Positions 24,927-34,095 of a DNA stretch of 64,000 bases are shown here, in pieces. Numbering within the stretch: the stretch's first letter is position 1; each line of letters starts with the position of its first letter. The notes below the pieces were generated by a model. It saw only the letters and a program-made list of their open reading frames with translations. It did no database searches and was not told the origin of the DNA. The DNA is from Haloferula luteola (lineage in GTDB: Bacteria > Verrucomicrobiota > Verrucomicrobiia > Verrucomicrobiales > Akkermansiaceae): contig NZ_JACHFD010000016.1 of assembly GCF_014201715.1 (NCBI RefSeq), positions 1 through 64,000 on the forward strand. The letters run 5' to 3'. The position numbers and the translations under genes were made by a program.

Positions 24927-27900
24927 GATCCCCGTGGCCCATTGGCGAGGATGATCCGATAAAAGCGGCGAGAGGGCAGGGGCCCGAAATCGGAGAACTG
25001 GAGAGTCTGTCCGGGAAGGCTCAACCGGGCTTCGCCCACCCGACTCCAAGAGCTTGGAGCGAGGTCGTCGCTGCTTTCCAGTTGATAGAATTGAAAGGGC
25101 GCAGCCGCAACGGAGAGCGTGGCGGATTGCGAGTTGCGGGTCAGGCTGGACGTGGGATTCGGAGGGGGCTGGGCACCCGGTGAGACGAGGAGGCTTGCCG
25201 TGTATTCCCGGACTCCATCCGTGAATACAAAAGTGAGGGTTTCCCCGGTCGACTGGCCTGGTGCCGGCTGGTAGATAAGATAGCCATCAACGAGAAAAAT
25301 CGTACTTCTTGAATCGGAAGGATCGGACACAGAGACCAAGGAAAGTGGGCTGCCTGATCCACCCGTGACGCCTGCGAAAAGGGCCTCAAGGGAGATGCCG
25401 GTTGCGAACCCGGCTGCGAAGTCCATTTCGGGGGAAGGAGAAACAAGGTCGGGAAAGTACTCGGTGGCACCGATATCCGGCTGGGATCCGTGAATGCGGG
25501 GATAACCTCGCTGATCGAGGATCAGTGGGCTGCTCGCCCAGAGGTCCCCTGCATCGATCGCAGGGCTATCGGCCAAGAGGATGCGACTTGGGGTGGGGCC
25601 CCCGTGCATGCCCACCGGGCCCAGTCGTGCATCGGTAAGAGTGAGATCGGTGGTGAAGATACGGTAGAGCGAGGAATCGTCGCAAAGGTTGAAGCCAGAG
25701 GAAATGAGATCGGTGGTGTCGCTGTATTCGAGATTGGCGCCACCTACCGGGAGGGCAACGATCGAACGACTGAGGGTCACCGTTCCAAGATAGGTGAGGA
25801 GGTTCGCGCCAGTGGTGGCGGAGTTTTGCGTGAGGGTCACGTGGGTGAGGTTCACGGTTCCACTGTCATTTTGAATGCCGCCCCCCCATTGGGTTCCGAA
25901 GCTCTGAATGCTGTTGCCGTCGATGAGGGTGTTTTCGATCTTCAAATAGCCGTCATGATTGCTGATGCCGCCCCCTGCGAAGGCTGAGACATTGTTGAGG
26001 ATGGCCGATTGGGTGATTGTGAGATGGCCCTGATTGAAGATACCGCCGCCATAGCTCAGCGCGAGCCCGTTGGAGCGGTTGGCATTGCCTGCGATGGTGC
26101 ATTGATCGACCCGCAGGGTGCCAGCGTTGGCGATGCCTCCGCCGTTGGCACGGGGATTTCCGTTGGAAAGGGTGAGGCCACGGAGGTGAACGTTTGCAGT
26201 GGTGCCCACGTCAAGGATACGGAAACCGGAGCTGCTGTCGCGAGTGATCTCCAGTTGGTCGGCGCCGGGTCCGACGATGTCCACCTTTCCGGTGAGAGAC
26301 GGCAGCGCGGAGGTGATGGGAAGAGTGCCATCGAGGTCGAAATCGATGATGCTGAGGCCCGGTTGGGCGTTGGCGGCGGTGATGGCTTCGCGCAAGCTCC
26401 ATCCATTTCCATCGCTGGGATGGGCATCATTTTCATCGTTGGCGGTGGTGACGGTGAGATACTGAGGGGAAAGTTCGAAGGCGCCGAGATCGCGCCCGCG
26501 GCCTTGGTCGCGAGCTTGTCCTCGTTGATCGAATTCCCACGCGGTTCCTTGTGTTGCGGAGTCGACGGCCGGGCTTTCGGGTAGAAGAGCATGAGTGGGC
26601 GCAGGGCCGCCGAGATCGGCGATCACCGGGTCGAGAAGGTCACTCAGGCTGGAAGAGGTCGACTCAAAGCTAAGCAGCGTTGCGGAGGTCTCCTGTCCAC
26701 AATCGGAGGCGTCTCCAAGGAAGTTGGTGCCAAAGAACTGGATAGGGTTGGTTCCGGCTTTGAGGTCGTGGACGATGTCGTCAACGGGCACGATGACGCC
26801 GCCTACTTCCTGCTGGGTAGACGAAGCCGTATTGCCAGCGATGATGCTGTTGCGGAGGGTGATTTGTGTTGCCTGTGAGGTCGAAACCCCTCCTTCCGTG
26901 GCTTCAAGGTGGAGATAGAAGGGGAACAGGGTGCCGTCGGGATGGAGCGTGCCGCGGTGGGCGGAGTTTCCGGTGATGGTGGTTTGGTCGAGGTGGAGTT
27001 TCTGGGAAGCCACAACACCGCCTCCAAAGACCCAGGAGGTGAAGACGATTCCTCCATGGGCCGAGTTGCCGGAAATGGTCGATTGGATGAGCTCTAGCTC
27101 CTGAGCAAAGATGCCTCCCCCGGCGATGGATTCGCTGCCGCTTTCTTCCGAGTGGGCATGGACAGCATTGTCGCGAACGGTGCTGTCGACGAGACGGAGG
27201 ACGTCGGCTTCAATCGCTCCGCCATAGACATGGCCGCCGCTCATCAAACCAGCGGTGGCGGAATTATTGGCGAAATCGGAGCGCTCGATGATGACCGAAT
27301 CGCGATGGGTGAAGCAACAGGCACCACTGCCTGCGTAGGCACCACCATCGGTCTTGAGGTGAATGGATCCGTCTCCTCCTTGAGCGATGTTTTCAGAGAA
27401 GACGGAGTCGGTGATATGAGCCGGCCCAGTCGCGACTAATGCACCGCCCCATGCTGAGCGGCCGAGGGTGGTGGAGTTGGTCGAGCCGGTGCCGCCTCTC
27501 GCGGCATTGTTCGTGAATCGGCAATGAGACAATTGGAGGGATCCATCGTAGATGGCGAGAGCTCCGCCATGGGCATCCCCACCTACGGAGGTGAGGGATG
27601 AGCCTCCCCAGGCGCGGTTCCCAGAGAATTCGCAGTTTTCGGCGTAGAACGAACCACCCCGGCACGCGATGGCTCCTCCGTGAACATCCCCTCCGTATTT
27701 CCGCACGGCGGCATCGCTCACGCCGATGGAGAGATGGTCTGCGATGCGGCAATTGAAGAGGGCGAGGGCTTCCGCGGTACTGTCGATGGCGGCGCCAGAC
27801 GAGAGATCACGAGTGGTGGCTGCCGAGAGTCCCTGGACGATGGCAAGATCATGAAGGGAAACCTGGGTGGCGGAGCCGGAAATTTTCAACACCCGGTGCT

Positions 27901-29872
27901 CGCCCGGATGAGGGGTTAGGTCGCCATTGGAATTTCCTGTGAGGAGCGTGCGATCGGCTCCCTCGCCTTGAAGCGTCACGCTGCGACAGATGGTCATTTC
28001 CGCCCCTTCATCGTAGGTGCCCTCCGCGAGGAGGATGGTGCCTCCGAGGGCGACAGAATCGATCGCGTCCTGGAGCGATGAGAAGGCGTTGGTGCCGAAA
28101 ACGAGATGAGGGACCGTGGCCGTGGCTGAAGCCCAGACGACGGAGGAGCCTGGAGCCGGGTGGGGGGGGAGAAAGTCGCTGGCAGGAGCGACATAGACGG
28201 TGGTCGGCGAAAAGGTGAAGACTGGAGCGCCAGCACCCGTGGCCGAAAAGGATTGCCCGAGTGAGTTGATGACGATGCCGGCAGGAATCTCCAATCGGAA
28301 GGTGGTGCCGGGATCGATCTGAGGGAAAAAGGTCCATACCGGGCCATCTTGTCGGATCTGGCTGGCGGGGATGGTGTCGAGCAGGGCTCCAGAGTGGACA
28401 TCATGAATCCTTAGGGAGCCGCTGCCAGGTGAGATATCCTGATTGAAGGCGATGGAGAGGGAGCCGTTGGCGGCTGTGCCAAGAGAGGGGGGCAGCTGAT
28501 GGGGATAAGCGAATTCGATGACGGGGGCGCCGGATTCGATGGCTCCGAGGTCGATCGCGCTTTCGAGGGAGCGTGGGTATCCAGAGCCTCGTTGGTCCGT
28601 GCTGATCAGGGATGGTGGTACGACAGTGTTCGTACCGGCATTGCGGGCGCGACTATGGGACGCGAGGGCAACGGTGAGTGTGGGGCCGCCGTGATTGGCG
28701 AGGAGGGGTTGTCCTTCCCCGTCGGTTTCGAGCAGATCGGCAAGGGATTCTCCCGGCTCAAAGGTGAGGAGTCCCGGAATTTCAGGGGTGAGACCACTGC
28801 CTTCCAGATCGCCTATGAAGTTGGTGCCTTGGAAGATGAGGGCTTCTTCCTGGGCGAGGTCGGGGCTTTCCGTGGCGGCGGAGTTTCCCGCGACAATGGA
28901 GTTTCGCAGGGTGAGAGAGGGAGCGGTATGATAGACTTGGGTTTTTGATTGATACGGAGCTGCCTGGCGTGGCGAGGCGATGCCGCCCCCATAGAGGCTG
29001 CCCAGAACGATGGTGGAGGTGACTGAGTTGCCGGTGATGGTGGACTCTAGGACTTCGACGGGACCGTAACCGGTGTAGATGCCGGCACCCAGGGATTGGG
29101 CTCGGTTGCCGTGAACCGTCGAGCGGCTGATGCAGAGGGCTCCCGACTCATTGTAGATGCCACCTCCGCGAACGCCGGAGTTGCCATGGAGGGTCGAGCG
29201 GTCGACGGTGAGGGAGCCTCCGAGATCGAGGTAAATCCCACCGCCGTAGTCGCCATGAGCAAGGTTGTCGGAGATGCTGGAAGCGATGACGGTAAGGTGC
29301 CCGCGGCGAATGTGAAGACCGCCGCCTCCATGCGTGGTGACATTGTTACGGATGACGCAGTGGTGGAGGACCAGTTCGGCGTCATCGAGGAGGATACCAC
29401 CACCGCCCGCTCCGCTGGATTGATTGCTGGCGGGATCCGTGCCGTGGTGGAGGGTGAGACCGTGGAGTTCAATGTGATGGGTTTTTCCCTGGATTCGCAG
29501 CAGTCGGTGTTCTCCGCTTTGCCAGATGGAGTCTCCGTTGCTGCTTCCGGTGAGGAGGGTTTCTGAAGCACCGGATCCGATGACGGACAGGCTTTTCTCG
29601 ATGAGGATCTCCGCCCCTTCGGCGTATTCACCGGCTGCAAGGTAAACGAGGCCACCTGGATCGGTGGCATCTACGGCATGTTGGATCGAAGTGAATGCCT
29701 GAGTGCCCAGGCTCAATCCGGACACTTCATTCGGTTGACCCTGATTCCACACAACGGCAGAGGGCGAGGAGGGATCGGGGGTGAACGTCTTGGCGACGTA
29801 GGTGACCGGAACGGCATGCAGGGTGGCCGTGATGAGGAAGGGGACGAGCAGCTGGGCAGTGGGTGCGGGCAT
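24920..29872 (-). CDS. giant exported beta-helix protein (choice-of-anchor Q type)
   Basis: This 1650-residue protein starts with a signal peptide (MPAPTAQLLVPFLITATLHA). It contains three successive parallel beta-helix modules. The first two open alike: FTSIQHAVDATDPGGLVYLA and FSSLQDAIDSVALGGTILLA, each followed by a YxEGAE motif and LLTGxSNGD. The third opens SLREAITAANAQPG. Each is rich in GGGI...NN and SxISGNSAHGG rungs and closes with a DQRG...G-DxGAxE motif of the choice-of-anchor Q family. The C-terminal 75 residues are the recurring module, ending RRFYRIILANGPRGSQ. It is probably a surface or secreted protein. A LytTR-type repeat lies about 140-170 bases upstream, so the neighbouring LytTR regulator probably controls it. 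Confidence 0.9.
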   Translation of the reverse strand: MPAPTAQLLVPFLITATLHAVPVTYVAKTFTPDPSSPSAVVWNQGQPNEVSGLSLGTQAFTSIQHAVDATDPGGLVYLAAGEYAEGAEILIEKSLSVIGSGASETLLTGSSNGDSIWQSGEHRLLRIQGKTHHIELHGLTLHHGTDPASNQSSGAGGGGILLDDAELVLHHCVIRNNVTTHGGGGLHIRRGHLTVIASSISDNLAHGDYGGGIYLDLGGSLTVDRSTLHGNSGVRGGGIYNESGALCISRSTVHGNRAQSLGAGIYTGYGPVEVLESTITGNSVTSTIVLGSLYGGGIASPRQAAPYQSKTQVYHTAPSLTLRNSIVAGNSAATESPDLAQEEALIFQGTNFIGDLEGSGLTPEIPGLLTFEPGESLADLLETDGEGQPLLANHGGPTLTVALASHSRARNAGTNTVVPPSLISTDQRGSGYPRSLESAIDLGAIESGAPVIEFAYPHQLPPSLGTAANGSLSIAFNQDISPGSGSLRIHDVHSGALLDTIPASQIRQDGPVWTFFPQIDPGTTFRLEIPAGIVINSLGQSFSATGAGAPVFTFSPTTVYVAPASDFLPPHPAPGSSVVWASATATVPHLVFGTNAFSSLQDAIDSVALGGTILLAEGTYDEGAEMTICRSVTLQGEGADRTLLTGNSNGDLTPHPGEHRVLKISGSATQVSLHDLAIVQGLSAATTRDLSSGAAIDSTAEALALFNCRIADHLSIGVSDAAVRKYGGDVHGGAIACRGGSFYAENCEFSGNRAWGGSSLTSVGGDAHGGALAIYDGSLQLSHCRFTNNAARGGTGSTNSTTLGRSAWGGALVATGPAHITDSVFSENIAQGGDGSIHLKTDGGAYAGSGACCFTHRDSVIIERSDFANNSATAGLMSGGHVYGGAIEADVLRLVDSTVRDNAVHAHSEESGSESIAGGGIFAQELELIQSTISGNSAHGGIVFTSWVFGGGVVASQKLHLDQTTITGNSAHRGTLHPDGTLFPFYLHLEATEGGVSTSQATQITLRNSIIAGNTASSTQQEVGGVIVPVDDIVHDLKAGTNPIQFFGTNFLGDASDCGQETSATLLSFESTSSSLSDLLDPVIADLGGPAPTHALLPESPAVDSATQGTAWEFDQRGQARDQGRGRDLGAFELSPQYLTVTTANDENDAHPSDGNGWSLREAITAANAQPGLSIIDFDLDGTLPITSALPSLTGKVDIVGPGADQLEITRDSSSGFRILDVGTTANVHLRGLTLSNGNPRANGGGIANAGTLRVDQCTIAGNANRSNGLALSYGGGIFNQGHLTITQSAILNNVSAFAGGGISNHDGYLKIENTLIDGNSIQSFGTQWGGGIQNDSGTVNLTHVTLTQNSATTGANLLTYLGTVTLSRSIVALPVGGANLEYSDTTDLISSGFNLCDDSSLYRIFTTDLTLTDARLGPVGMHGGPTPSRILLADSPAIDAGDLWASSPLILDQRGYPRIHGSQPDIGATEYFPDLVSPSPEMDFAAGFATGISLEALFAGVTGGSGSPLSLVSVSDPSDSRSTIFLVDGYLIYQPAPGQSTGETLTFVFTDGVREYTASLLVSPGAQPPPNPTSSLTRNSQSATLSVAAAPFQFYQLESSDDLAPSSWSRVGEARLSLPGQTLQFSDFGPLPSRRFYRIILANGPRGSQ

Positions 29873-29968
29873 GTTGGGGCAATCGGGTGCACACCGTCCA
29901 TTTCGAATGACTCTGAGGGATGCGGTGAAAGAGGCATCGAGTCGGAGGCCGATGGTGTCGGTGGGCAG

Positions 29969-29998
29969 CGATTAGATGTCGGGCAGAGCCGGGGACAA
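29969..29998 (-). promoter_or_regulatory. candidate promoter of the giant beta-helix gene
   Basis: On the minus strand TTGTCC (complement of 29993-29998) and TAATCG (complement of 29969-29974) are spaced by 18 bases. They lie about 95-125 bases upstream of the start at 29872, just downstream of the LytTR-like direct repeat. The hexamers are only partly like the sigma-70 consensus, as expected for an activator-dependent promoter. Confidence 0.4.
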
Positions 29999-30005
29999 TC
30001 GGGTG

Positions 30006-30039
30006 CCGATGAACGACATGATTATCCGATGAGCGACAT
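30006..30039 (-). promoter_or_regulatory. direct repeat, candidate LytTR binding site
   Basis: On the minus strand ATGTCGCTCATCGG and ATGTCGTTCATCGG are repeated with a 20-base period. LytTR regulators bind two imperfect direct repeats about two helix turns apart, for instance ACC-[GA]-CT-[CT]-A for BtsR/YehT, which resembles GTCG-[CT]-TCA here. The site lies directly between the LytTR gene (stop 30059) and the giant beta-helix gene. The proximal repeat ends seven bases before the TTGTCC hexamer, the usual place for a LytTR activator. Confidence 0.55.
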
Positions 30040-30058
30040 TTGCCCGTTGGATGCGGCG

Positions 30059-30922
30059 CTAGAAGTCGAGGCGCTGCCGAAGGGCAGCCCGAAAGGGGCG
30101 GCCGACAGAGAGGGAGGAGGCAAGGCCGCGGAGGGAGAGTTTCCACGCGCCGCCTTTGCGGTCGAGGGATTCCAGGCAAAGGAGGTTGACGATGGTGGAC
30201 CGATTGATTCTCAGAAAGCGCACCGGTGTGAGCTCTGATTCCCACTGTCTCAGGCTGCGCGCATCGGAGAGGTCTCGACCATCGAGAAAATGGACTCGGC
30301 TGTAGTCGCCGAGGGCGGTGATGTGGGTGATCTCCTCAAGAGGCAGGGAGTGGTGGCGCGAGGCTTGATGAAGATGGACCTGAGACACTGGAGGGGCCGG
30401 GTCGGCATCGCGGGTAGGATCGGAAAGCAATAGCAATGCGAGCAGTCGTCCGACTTGGCGGAGTTGATCGATCTCGGGATCGCTCCAACTTTCAGACCTT
30501 TGAGTGGCGTCGTAGCCGATCTGAAATGCCAGACGGCCGCGGTGGAAGATAGGAACCGAAAGTAGAGAGGTAATGCCCTGGCGCCGAAATTCAGCCTGGA
30601 GAGCGCGAGCTCGGCGGGGCATCTGAGCGACGTCGGAAATTTGGACAGGTTGGTCGAGCAGGAGTCTCTCATGCAGCCAGGCTGCCATCTCGACGGGAAT
30701 GCCCTGCAGTTCTTCCACGTGGGCAGTGGCATCACCACGGGTCCATTCGTAGGCGTTCCAAAAATGGGTGAAGCCTCGATTGTAGCGAAGTAGCCACGCT
30801 CGATCCGCGCGGTGGGCTCGGCCCAAGGATCTGAGAATTCTCGGAATCGCTTGATCCGGAGGGAGCCGCATGAGGAGGTGGGCACAACGGTACCAGAATC
30901 GTTTGTCATCTCGATTTCCCAT
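30059..30922 (-). CDS. GAF-LytTR transcriptional regulator
   Basis: The 287-residue protein has an N-terminal GAF-like sensor domain (about residues 25-175; RADRAWLLRYN, WxxERLLLDQPVQI, then SLLSVPIFHRGRLAFQIGYD). A LytTR DNA-binding domain follows (about 190-285; HSLPLEEITHITALGDYSRV, then FLRINRSTIVN and WKLSLRG). There is no receiver domain, so it is not a standard response regulator; a ligand or the RsbU-like pathway next door may act on the GAF domain. The start at 30922 was chosen because conserved sequence begins there. It is divergent from the phosphatase gene (112 bases) and lies just upstream, in the direction of reading, of the giant beta-helix gene. Confidence 0.88.
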   Translation of the reverse strand: MGNRDDKRFWYRCAHLLMRLPPDQAIPRILRSLGRAHRADRAWLLRYNRGFTHFWNAYEWTRGDATAHVEELQGIPVEMAAWLHERLLLDQPVQISDVAQMPRRARALQAEFRRQGITSLLSVPIFHRGRLAFQIGYDATQRSESWSDPEIDQLRQVGRLLALLLLSDPTRDADPAPPVSQVHLHQASRHHSLPLEEITHITALGDYSRVHFLDGRDLSDARSLRQWESELTPVRFLRINRSTIVNLLCLESLDRKGGAWKLSLRGLASSLSVGRPFRAALRQRLDF

Positions 30923-31034
30923 GGTTCGGGACCCCAAGTGTGGTCGGAGAGGGGTTTGAGGGAAGGCGGGAGGAAGGTCAACGCGCGAGCTCAACGCTTG
31001 AGTTCCCAAGGGCCTTTCCCGTAAGCTGCCTACG

Positions 31035-31874
31035 ATGGAGTCAGGACATCTGGATCTGGAGAGCATTCCTCCTGGGTTGCGGCGCGAGTTGGAGTGGTCG
31101 AAGCTGGTTCAGGAGGCGAGCCATCCGCGCAAGATCCCCAAAGTGCCAGGATTTGAGGTGGCGGGGCAGACGGCGCCAGCGTCGTGGAATAACGGGGACT
31201 TCTTTGATGCGATCCCCGTGGAACCGCGGGTCGTGACGCCCGGATATCGGATTTGTCCCGCTGAGGAGGTGAATCATCTGGTGCTCCTCCTAGGGGATGC
31301 GATGGGGCATGGGATGGCCCCTGCTCTGATCGCGACCGAGCTGCGCGCAATTTTAAGAGCATCGATTCGTCTGGGAGTCCATCACAGGGTGTTGGTCGAG
31401 TCGATGAATGAACAGCTATGCGACGATTTGCCGGACGGTCATTTTATGACTTTGTTGATGGGGAGATTGGATCGTCAAAGGTGTTTGTTTCGTTGGATTA
31501 GTTTTGGGCAGGCACCACTGCTGTTATGGCGGGAAAAGAGCAAGAAAGTTGAAGTCATGCATGCACAGCGTCCCCCATTGGGGTTGATGCGCATGCCTGC
31601 GGATTACGTTCCGGAAGTGACCTTGTTTGATGAAGGCGACGTGTTTCTGGCGCTGTCGGATGGATTTTTTGAGGCGCGAAATGGCGAGGGCTCTTGTTGG
31701 GGATTAGAAGGGGCCAAGAATCTCCTCAGAAAAGAGATGGAATCGGCTCAGGCACTTGCAACTGCTTGTGTCCGCTGTGTTGAGGAATTTTCAGAGAATG
31801 CACCCGCTCAAGATGACCGAACCGTCCTTGTCATCCGCCGGTGTCGAGGTGAAGCTGAGGTCGGCGGGAGGTGA
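31035..31874 (+). CDS. RsbU/SpoIIE-type PP2C phosphatase
   Basis: The 279-residue protein is a stand-alone PPM-type serine phosphatase. The metal-binding motifs are intact: NNGDFFDAI, LLGDAMGHGMAPAL, LMRMPADY region, LALSDGFFEARN and QDDRTVLVIRR. It has no sensor domain of its own. Such enzymes dephosphorylate anti-sigma-factor antagonists in partner-switching pathways. No antagonist or anti-sigma gene is present within the window, so its partner is encoded elsewhere. It is divergent from the GAF-LytTR gene, which suggests a signalling pair, though this is inference. Confidence 0.9.
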   Translation: MESGHLDLESIPPGLRRELEWSKLVQEASHPRKIPKVPGFEVAGQTAPASWNNGDFFDAIPVEPRVVTPGYRICPAEEVNHLVLLLGDAMGHGMAPALIATELRAILRASIRLGVHHRVLVESMNEQLCDDLPDGHFMTLLMGRLDRQRCLFRWISFGQAPLLLWREKSKKVEVMHAQRPPLGLMRMPADYVPEVTLFDEGDVFLALSDGFFEARNGEGSCWGLEGAKNLLRKEMESAQALATACVRCVEEFSENAPAQDDRTVLVIRRCRGEAEVGGR

Positions 31875-31953
31875 AAGGGACGTTCGAGGACTCGGTTTTG
31901 ATGCGTCCTCGCCTCGTTCCGATTCTTCTGAGAGAGATCCAGGAGAGGCCAAG

Positions 31954-32940
31954 ATGACAGGCAAAAGGCCTTGGCGAATGGGGCGATGGCGGGATGATCT
32001 CGATATGAGAATTTCTGGTCATGTCCTGGGAGCGACGTTGGCGATGGTTGGCTTCTCGACCTTATGGGCAAACGACCAAATGCGCACATGGACTTTGGCG
32101 TCGGGCACGGAAGTGGAGGCTGAGATTGTGGCGTATGATGAAGCGAATCAGGAGGTGACGCTGCGTCGACCGAATCGCGAGGAGTTTGAGCTCAAGAATC
32201 GCGATCTCTCGACCCTCGACCGCGCCTGGGTTTTGCAATGGGTGGAGAAGGATGAAGAGGCCCGCGCGCTGCTCGCGGAAGTAGGGGGAACGGTGACGGA
32301 GCATGAAACTCACGGTGACTATCCCACCGTTTATGCTGTCTATCAGCCGGAGGATGCAGAGGCCGCGGAAGCCCGCCCCCTATTGATGCTCTTTCATCCA
32401 GGGGGCGATGGACGTCGTTCGATCTATCGCTATTTGGAGGCCGCGGCGAAATTGGAGATCACTTTGGTGTCTTTCGAAAGCTTTCAAAATACGGATGATG
32501 ATCCGGAGGAAGAAGCGGCCCTTTTGGCGCGATTCCGTGAGGTGCTTCCACAGGTCGAGAGTGCGGTGGCGCATGATCCTCAGCAGGTTTACATGGGCGG
32601 GATGTCAGGAGGAGCATGGAGAGCGTATCACTATGCGGCTCAGGTGGATCGGCCTTGGGCAGGGATTCTGGCGGCTGGGGGATGGCTGGGAGGACCGAAA
32701 TATCGAGGCCTGCCCTATCCATCGATGCGCGTGGCGATGATGAATGGCGATAAAGATGTGGGGGCGAAGCAGTGGCTCGATGACGATGCGGATCGATTGC
32801 AGTCCGTAGGGTGCGAAATCAGCGTGCATGCCTTCGAGGGGGGGCATCAGCTGGCTCCGCCGTCCGTTCAGGAGAAGGCTCTGCGGTGGTTGCTCAAAAG
32901 GGAGTTACCTCGTGAGGATGCGATCACCGAGGACCTTTGA
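31954..32940 (+). CDS. exported SHD1-domain alpha/beta hydrolase
   Basis: After a long N-terminal region and a signal segment (ISGHVLGATLAMVGFSTLWA) the protein has an SHD1 domain (WTLASGTEVEAEIVAYDE, then EVTLRRPNREEFEL and LSTLDRAWVLQWV). This domain type is frequent in Verrucomicrobia and Planctomycetes. An alpha/beta hydrolase domain follows, with the nucleophile elbow MGGMSGGAW, then AAGGWLG, MNGDKDVG for the acid and EGGHQLAPP for the histidine. It is probably an envelope esterase; the substrate is unknown. The start at 31954 has GGAGAGG at good spacing. An ATG at 32005 starts directly at the signal segment and is also plausible. Confidence 0.8.
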   Translation: MTGKRPWRMGRWRDDLDMRISGHVLGATLAMVGFSTLWANDQMRTWTLASGTEVEAEIVAYDEANQEVTLRRPNREEFELKNRDLSTLDRAWVLQWVEKDEEARALLAEVGGTVTEHETHGDYPTVYAVYQPEDAEAAEARPLLMLFHPGGDGRRSIYRYLEAAAKLEITLVSFESFQNTDDDPEEEAALLARFREVLPQVESAVAHDPQQVYMGGMSGGAWRAYHYAAQVDRPWAGILAAGGWLGGPKYRGLPYPSMRVAMMNGDKDVGAKQWLDDDADRLQSVGCEISVHAFEGGHQLAPPSVQEKALRWLLKRELPREDAITEDL

Positions 32941-32976
32941 GGACATCGGCCCAGGAATCCGACTTCGATGTGGAGG

Positions 32977-34059
32977 TCAGGGCTGAAGAGGGGCTGCCTG
33001 CACGCCTTTGAAAGTGAGGGTGACGGGGAGGATGTGGCCCTCCTCGTCGAAATGCATTTCATCGATGCAGGTGACTCGGTGATTGCCGTCGGTCTCGCCG
33101 AGGGGACGGCGGTGATAGACGATGAAATATCGATCGGAATTCGGCGAGTGGATCACGGAATGGTGACCGGCCCCAGTGGCCACCGAGGCATCCTGTTGGA
33201 GAATGGTGTCCAGCCGGGTCCACGGACCGGTGATGGCATCGGATATGGCGTAGGCGACCCGATAGTTGGGTCCGGTCCAGCCTCCTTCTGACCACATGAA
33301 ATAGTATTTTCCGCCGCGGCGGAACATGAAGGGACCCTCGACATAGCCTTCAGGAGTGATGGAGACAAAGGTTTCTCCGCCTTCTTCCATCGGCAGCACT
33401 CTTTTGAAGTCATCGGAAAGACGTGTGATGTTGCAGTGTCCCCAACCTCCATAGATGAGGTAGTGGCTGCCGTCCTCATCCCTGAAGACGAACGCGTCGA
33501 TGGGTTGAGCGCCATGGTGAAATTGATCCACGAGTGGACGACCGATGAGGTCTTGGAAGGGACCTTCGGGGCAATCGGCGACGGCGACACCGATGCCGCC
33601 CAATTGGGCATCGTTCTGAATGTCGTTTGCACTGAAGATGAGGTAGTAGCGTTGATCCTTTTCAATGATGGAGGGTGCCCATAGGGCGCGATGGGCCCAC
33701 GAGATGTGTTTCGTCTCGAGGACACGCGGATGTGGGGTCCAAGTGACAAGGTCGGAGGAGGAGTAGGCGTCGAAGTGAAGCTGCTCTTCGTAGGGTGCAG
33801 AGTAAGTCGGGTAGATCCAGTAGCGGTCTCCGAAGATGATCCCCTCGGGATCGGCAGTCCAACCGGGAAGGATGGGATTGCCGGAGAACGCAGAGTCGGC
33901 CGATGGTCCGGGAGCGAGGGTTCCATGAACGGTGAGGGTGCCATCAATGGACCCATTTCCGGCCAACGTTGCTCCTTCGCTGACATCGACATGGGAGGAG
34001 GGGGTGGCGTGGCTGGACAGCGTCATGGCGAGGATCAGAAGGGTTGTGCGTCGCTTCAT
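32977..34059 (-). CDS. glycoside hydrolase family 43 with autotransporter-like N-terminal motif
   Basis: The 360-residue enzyme has a signal peptide and then GATLAGNGSIDGTLTVHG plus TLAPG (residues 29-51), which is the repeat motif of autotransporter-associated beta-strand proteins. The GH43 five-bladed propeller follows. Catalytic residues fit the family: Asp70 (ADPEG), Asp188 (PIDAF, pKa modulator) and Glu241 (YVEGPF). GH43 enzymes cleave arabinans, xylans or related side chains; the exact linkage cannot be read. The gene begins 36 bases after the stop of the 695-residue autotransporter-like gene upstream and is probably co-transcribed. It converges with the SHD1 hydrolase gene. Confidence 0.88.
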   Translation of the reverse strand: MKRRTTLLILAMTLSSHATPSSHVDVSEGATLAGNGSIDGTLTVHGTLAPGPSADSAFSGNPILPGWTADPEGIIFGDRYWIYPTYSAPYEEQLHFDAYSSSDLVTWTPHPRVLETKHISWAHRALWAPSIIEKDQRYYLIFSANDIQNDAQLGGIGVAVADCPEGPFQDLIGRPLVDQFHHGAQPIDAFVFRDEDGSHYLIYGGWGHCNITRLSDDFKRVLPMEEGGETFVSITPEGYVEGPFMFRRGGKYYFMWSEGGWTGPNYRVAYAISDAITGPWTRLDTILQQDASVATGAGHHSVIHSPNSDRYFIVYHRRPLGETDGNHRVTCIDEMHFDEEGHILPVTLTFKGVQAAPLQP

Positions 34060-34095
34060 CTTGTCGATTTCGGAAAGGGGAGGCGATGATGCCTT

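Noticed and set aside
25490-29566. Several 80-190 residue plus-strand frames
   Set aside because: All are antisense to the 1650-residue beta-helix gene; glycine- and valine-rich translations reflect the repeat rungs.
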